The notes under the pieces are model-generated. The model was not told where the DNA came from and did not search any database. It was given only the letters and a program-made list of their open reading frames with translations. The position numbers and the translations under genes are program-made. From positions 1-7,968 of the forward strand of contig JAITOO010000155.1 of the NCBI GenBank assembly GCA_031289875.1: a stretch of 7,968 bases of DNA. The letters are read 5' to 3'. This DNA comes from Flavobacteriaceae bacterium. GTDB taxonomy: Bacteria > Bacteroidota > Bacteroidia > Flavobacteriales > Weeksellaceae. Positions 6,182 to 7,968 of this stretch are shown in pieces; positions within the stretch are counted from its first letter, which is position 1, and every line of letters starts with the position of its first letter.

Positions 6182-6214
6182 ATAATAAAACCCTAGCTTT
6201 TAGGGTTTTATTAT
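6182..6214. terminator. Strong symmetrical hairpin terminator
   Basis: ATAATAAAACCCTA and TAGGGTTTTATTAT are perfectly complementary 14-base arms around a GCTTT loop. The A-rich left arm and T-rich right arm give it a usable U-tract in either direction. It lies 18 bp after the double-glycine peptide stop codon and just before the next gene's promoter, so it should end the peptide transcript and insulate the downstream gene. Confidence 0.85.
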
Positions 6215-6223
6215 AAATTTACA

Positions 6224-6231
6224 TACATTTG
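6224..6231 (+). promoter_or_regulatory. Promoter -7 element TACATTTG immediately before the 6238 gene
   Basis: TACATTTG matches TAnnTTTG exactly and its last base is only six bases before the ATG at 6238. Transcription from this box would start within a few bases of the start codon, predicting a leaderless or nearly leaderless mRNA. The -33 position falls within the terminator's right half (TTTTAGGG), with no exact TTTG. Confidence 0.6.
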
Positions 6232-6237
6232 CCTATT

Positions 6238-7320
6238 ATGAAAAAAGCAAAATACCTGTTTTTATTTCTGTTAATCAGTTTCATTTTAAATGCTCAGGTT
6301 AGGTTTGTAAACCAAACCACAAGACAATCCGTTTCCAATGTAACATTGTTGTCCAATGACGGTAAAATCATTGGAGGAAGTGATATTTATGGCAATTTCG
6401 ATATTGCCGCTGTAAACAATGAAGTTAAAATTACCGATTCCGACACGGTTGAGGCAGTACATTCCGATTTTGTCCCTCAGAAATTTATTTGGAATGATTT
6501 AAAGACAGCCTCTGTCGGCTATTTAACGCCGCTTAAAGAAATTAAGGAGGTCGTTGTAACAGGAAAACAGAAAGAATTTTTAGTATTGAAAGGCTATTTT
6601 TATTCTTATAGTTCAGTTGATGACAGTCCATGGGCGTTCTCAGACGGTATAGTCGAATATTATATCTCAAAGGACAAGAATAAAGTTGTTGATTTTAATA
6701 TTGTAGAAAACAGAACTTTTGAAAATACGGGTTTGACGGACAGTATCAAGAGAAAAGGAATAATAACAATAAATATAGTTCCGGACATTTCACCTCTTTC
6801 TTTTAGAGGAGAATGGTTGTTAATGAGCGCAAATCGCAAATCAATATACACACAATCAAATAACTATTTGCTGTCAAAAAATGACACCATAGGGAAAATA
6901 GACCACAACGGAAACAATATAAATCTTTCAATAGAATATTGCACGCCCGACAGACCTAACGAATTTTCTTTTTTTGGGATACATGCTAAAACCGTAAACC
7001 ATATTTCTTCAGAAAGTTTTTCGTCAAAACTTACGATTTCAAACATCAAAACGATTTCTGAATATGAAAAAAGCTATATAACACGAAAAAAAGGAGGCAC
7101 AAAAAAATATATAGAAATTGCCAATTTTTATGTTTTAGATAAAAAATTTCTTTCCAAAGAAGAAATGAAAAAAATCAAATTCAACAATTCCAATAGTGTA
7201 TCAAATTATTCTTCTCATTTTTGGGAAAATTCAGAATTGCCGCCTTTACCTTCTTTTATTACAGATAAATTAGGAGAAAAGTTAATTTTAAGTACTAAAA
7301 ATATAAAAAATCAGCCATGA
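6238..7320 (+). CDS. Secreted protein with carboxypeptidase-regulatory-like domain
   Basis: A 360-residue exported protein of unknown function. Residues 1-19 form a Sec signal peptide (Lys-rich start, Leu/Phe/Ile core, ending LNA before Gln20), and there is no lipobox Cys. Residues 20 to about 60 (RFVNQTTRQSVSNVTLLSND, then GKIIGGSDIYGNFDI) resemble the beta-sandwich carboxypeptidase-regulatory-like domain common in Bacteroidota envelope proteins. KEVVVTGK at about 103-110 is like the segment that leads into TonB-receptor plugs, but the protein is far too short to contain a plug plus barrel. The rest has aromatic, Ser/Asn/Lys-rich strands and is not recognised. Likely periplasmic or outer-surface. 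The nominal frame opens at a TTG at 6229, but that codon lies within the -7 promoter box, so the ATG at 6238 is chosen. It has its own promoter and is separated by a terminator from the double-glycine peptide gene, so a shared function is only a guess. The gene looks more A/T-rich than sufB or thrC. Confidence 0.8.
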   Translation: MKKAKYLFLFLLISFILNAQVRFVNQTTRQSVSNVTLLSNDGKIIGGSDIYGNFDIAAVNNEVKITDSDTVEAVHSDFVPQKFIWNDLKTASVGYLTPLKEIKEVVVTGKQKEFLVLKGYFYSYSSVDDSPWAFSDGIVEYYISKDKNKVVDFNIVENRTFENTGLTDSIKRKGIITINIVPDISPLSFRGEWLLMSANRKSIYTQSNNYLLSKNDTIGKIDHNGNNINLSIEYCTPDRPNEFSFFGIHAKTVNHISSESFSSKLTISNIKTISEYEKSYITRKKGGTKKYIEIANFYVLDKKFLSKEEMKKIKFNNSNSVSNYSSHFWENSELPPLPSFITDKLGEKLILSTKNIKNQP

Positions 7321-7379
7321 TACCCCTACTCCTCAAACCACTAATTCTCCTCCTGAAATTCCTAATTTCTAACTCCTGA
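7321..7379. repeat. Degenerate pyrimidine-rich repeat spacer
   Basis: The plus strand is almost free of G and repeats variants of CTCCT and CTAATT/CCTAATTTCT. Such degenerate C/T-rich tracts occur between genes in flavobacteria. It has no coding frame of note and no clear hairpin. It may act as a spacer or be a relic of a simple-sequence repeat. Confidence 0.4.
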
Positions 7380-7386
7380 CCGTAAA

Positions 7387-7400
7387 AAATATAAATATTT
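7387..7400. other. Small A/T inverted repeat upstream of the toxin-antitoxin promoter
   Basis: AAATAT and ATATTT are inverted around AA, about 25 bases upstream of the TAGTTTTG box. Antitoxins commonly repress their own operon through palindromes near the promoter, so it is a candidate operator. An A/T-only 6-base arm in A/T-rich DNA is easily explained by chance. Confidence 0.2.
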
Positions 7401-7424
7401 AGTACCATTCTCCGTTTTTTTTAG

Positions 7425-7432
7425 TAGTTTTG
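7425..7432 (+). promoter_or_regulatory. Probable promoter of the toxin-antitoxin operon, -7 element TAGTTTTG
   Basis: TAGTTTTG matches TAnnTTTG exactly and ends 15 bases before the antitoxin ATG at 7448. A weak -33 candidate (TTTA, 7398-7401) lies 23 bases upstream. The short A/T-rich leader (TGAAATAATATTGTT) has no Shine-Dalgarno sequence, as expected for this phylum. Confidence 0.55.
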
Positions 7433-7447
7433 TGAAATAATATTGTT

Positions 7448-7690
7448 ATGGAACAAGTGATTTTTAAACCTCGAAAAAGGCTGACGACTAAACAAATAAA
7501 AATGGCGGTGGATGTATTAACCGCTATCGGATTAGATATAGAGGTGGAAAATAACATCAAAACTTCGGAATGGATACCCACAAAAGAAGAATTAGCGCAT
7601 ATTGACAAAGCAAAACAAAGCGTACAAACAAGTGATGCAATAATAGTAAATAACCGAAAGGAACTTCATGCTTACTTGAATTCGTTATGA
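7448..7690 (+). CDS. Probable antitoxin of a YoeB-type toxin-antitoxin pair
   Basis: An 80-residue protein just upstream of a YoeB-like toxin gene, overlapping it by four bases (ATGA), which strongly suggests translational coupling and a shared operon. The N-terminal third (FKPRKRLTTKQIKMAVDVLTAIGLDIEVE) looks like a short strand followed by an amphipathic helix. The C-terminal half (KEELAHIDKAKQSVQTSD and later NNRKELHAYLNSL) looks helical, as expected of a toxin-wrapping tail. The sequence does not show the usual YefM/Phd pattern that accompanies YoeB in E. coli. It may belong to one of the short antitoxin groups found in Bacteroidota, but I cannot name the family with confidence. The assignment rests mainly on gene order and overlap. 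It likely neutralises the toxin and may repress the operon. Confidence 0.72.
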   Translation: MEQVIFKPRKRLTTKQIKMAVDVLTAIGLDIEVENNIKTSEWIPTKEELAHIDKAKQSVQTSDAIIVNNRKELHAYLNSL

Positions 7691-7965
7691 GCTACATATT
7701 GAAATTTGCACCTGAAGTTGGCATAAATATTAAAAAACTTAAAAAGTCGGGAAATAAATCTTTGTACAATAAATTAGAACATTTATTGGAAGAACTCCAA
7801 GAACACCCTGAAACGGGTACGGGAAAACCGGAACAACTGAAATATTATGAAGTTCCTACATGGTCTCGAAGGCTGTCCAAACAGCATAGAATTGTTTATG
7901 AAATTCAAGATAATGTTTTAACAGTACTGGTCTTGGACATTTTGGGACATTATAACAAAAAATAA
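7687..7965 (+). CDS. YoeB/RelE-superfamily mRNA interferase toxin
   Basis: A 92-residue toxin of the Txe/YoeB branch of the RelE superfamily, expected to cleave mRNA at the ribosome and arrest growth when free of its antitoxin; cytosolic. The diagnostic C-terminal half is present: GTGKPEQLKYYEVPTWSRRL followed by HRIVYEI, and the end GHYNKK. By alignment with E. coli YoeB (Glu46, Arg65, His83, Tyr84), the catalytic set is Glu49, Arg68, His88 and Tyr89, all intact. The N-terminal half (KKLKKSGNKSLYNKLEHLLEEL) supplies the usual two helices. The length is slightly above the usual 84-90. The ORF is complete, ending three bases before the window edge. The toxin is probably functional, since no catalytic residue is lost. 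The symbol yoeB is not assigned because the partner does not look like YefM. Confidence 0.9.
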   Translation: MSYILKFAPEVGINIKKLKKSGNKSLYNKLEHLLEELQEHPETGTGKPEQLKYYEVPTWSRRLSKQHRIVYEIQDNVLTVLVLDILGHYNKK

Positions 7966-7968
7966 TTG

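Noticed and set aside
6544..6551. Perfect Shine-Dalgarno-like AAGGAGGT (and AAGGAGG at 7091-7097)
   Set aside because: Both lie inside the 6238 coding frame with no start codon at a useful distance, and this phylum makes little use of Shine-Dalgarno pairing.
1..7968. tRNA, rRNA, CRISPR array, insertion sequence or attachment site
   Set aside because: No cloverleaf, rRNA segment, regularly spaced repeat, transposase or flanking duplicate was found by reading both strands. A covariance-model or repeat search could still detect something faint.

Overview
The window looks like chromosomal DNA of a Bacteroidota bacterium, most likely a flavobacterium of the Weeksellaceae type (Chryseobacterium/Elizabethkingia/Riemerella relatives). 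This is inferred from: the protein sequences; start codons preceded by A/T-rich leaders rather than Shine-Dalgarno sites; repeated matches to the Bacteroidota promoter consensus (TTTG, about 20 nt, TAnnTTTG) upstream of genes; and a secreted protein with the typical 'NAQ' signal-peptide end. Genus is not provable from this sequence alone.

Layout. Positions 1-93 hold the last 30 codons of an unrecognised gene. They are followed by a doubtful 93-codon ORF and then threonine synthase (thrC, 367-1665), all on the plus strand. Convergent to thrC are ribose-5-phosphate isomerase B (rpiB, 1774-2205) and glutamyl-tRNA synthetase (gltX, 2235-3743). These two are 29 bp apart on the minus strand, probably cotranscribed, with gltX first. 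A small hairpin lies in the convergent gap. The divergent gap 3744-4010 carries a gltX promoter, a strong-looking plus-strand promoter in front of a possible 35-codon ORF, and the promoter of an A-type Fe-S carrier gene (sufA/iscA-like, 4011-4340). sufB (4445-5902) follows with its own promoter match and a short repeat in that promoter. The carrier and SufB work together in Fe-S cluster assembly, but sufC, sufD and sufS are not next to sufB in this window.

From 5903 to the end the content changes from housekeeping to accessory. It has a 48-residue peptide gene with a double-glycine leader (bacteriocin/secreted-peptide type, 6017-6163), a strong symmetrical terminator (6182-6214), and a secreted 360-residue protein with a carboxypeptidase-regulatory-like N-terminal domain. 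That gene's start codon lies so close to its promoter that the mRNA may be leaderless. A degenerate pyrimidine-rich spacer follows, and then a two-gene toxin-antitoxin module whose toxin is YoeB-like (7448-7965).

The most interesting item is the double-glycine peptide gene. It is short enough to be missed by standard gene calling and sits directly behind sufB. The whole 5903-7968 block may be an accessory islet inserted into a suf operon, but this cannot be settled because the sequence ends before any sufC would be seen.

No rRNA, tRNA, CRISPR array or insertion sequence was recognised. No stretch over 300 bases lacks a candidate gene.
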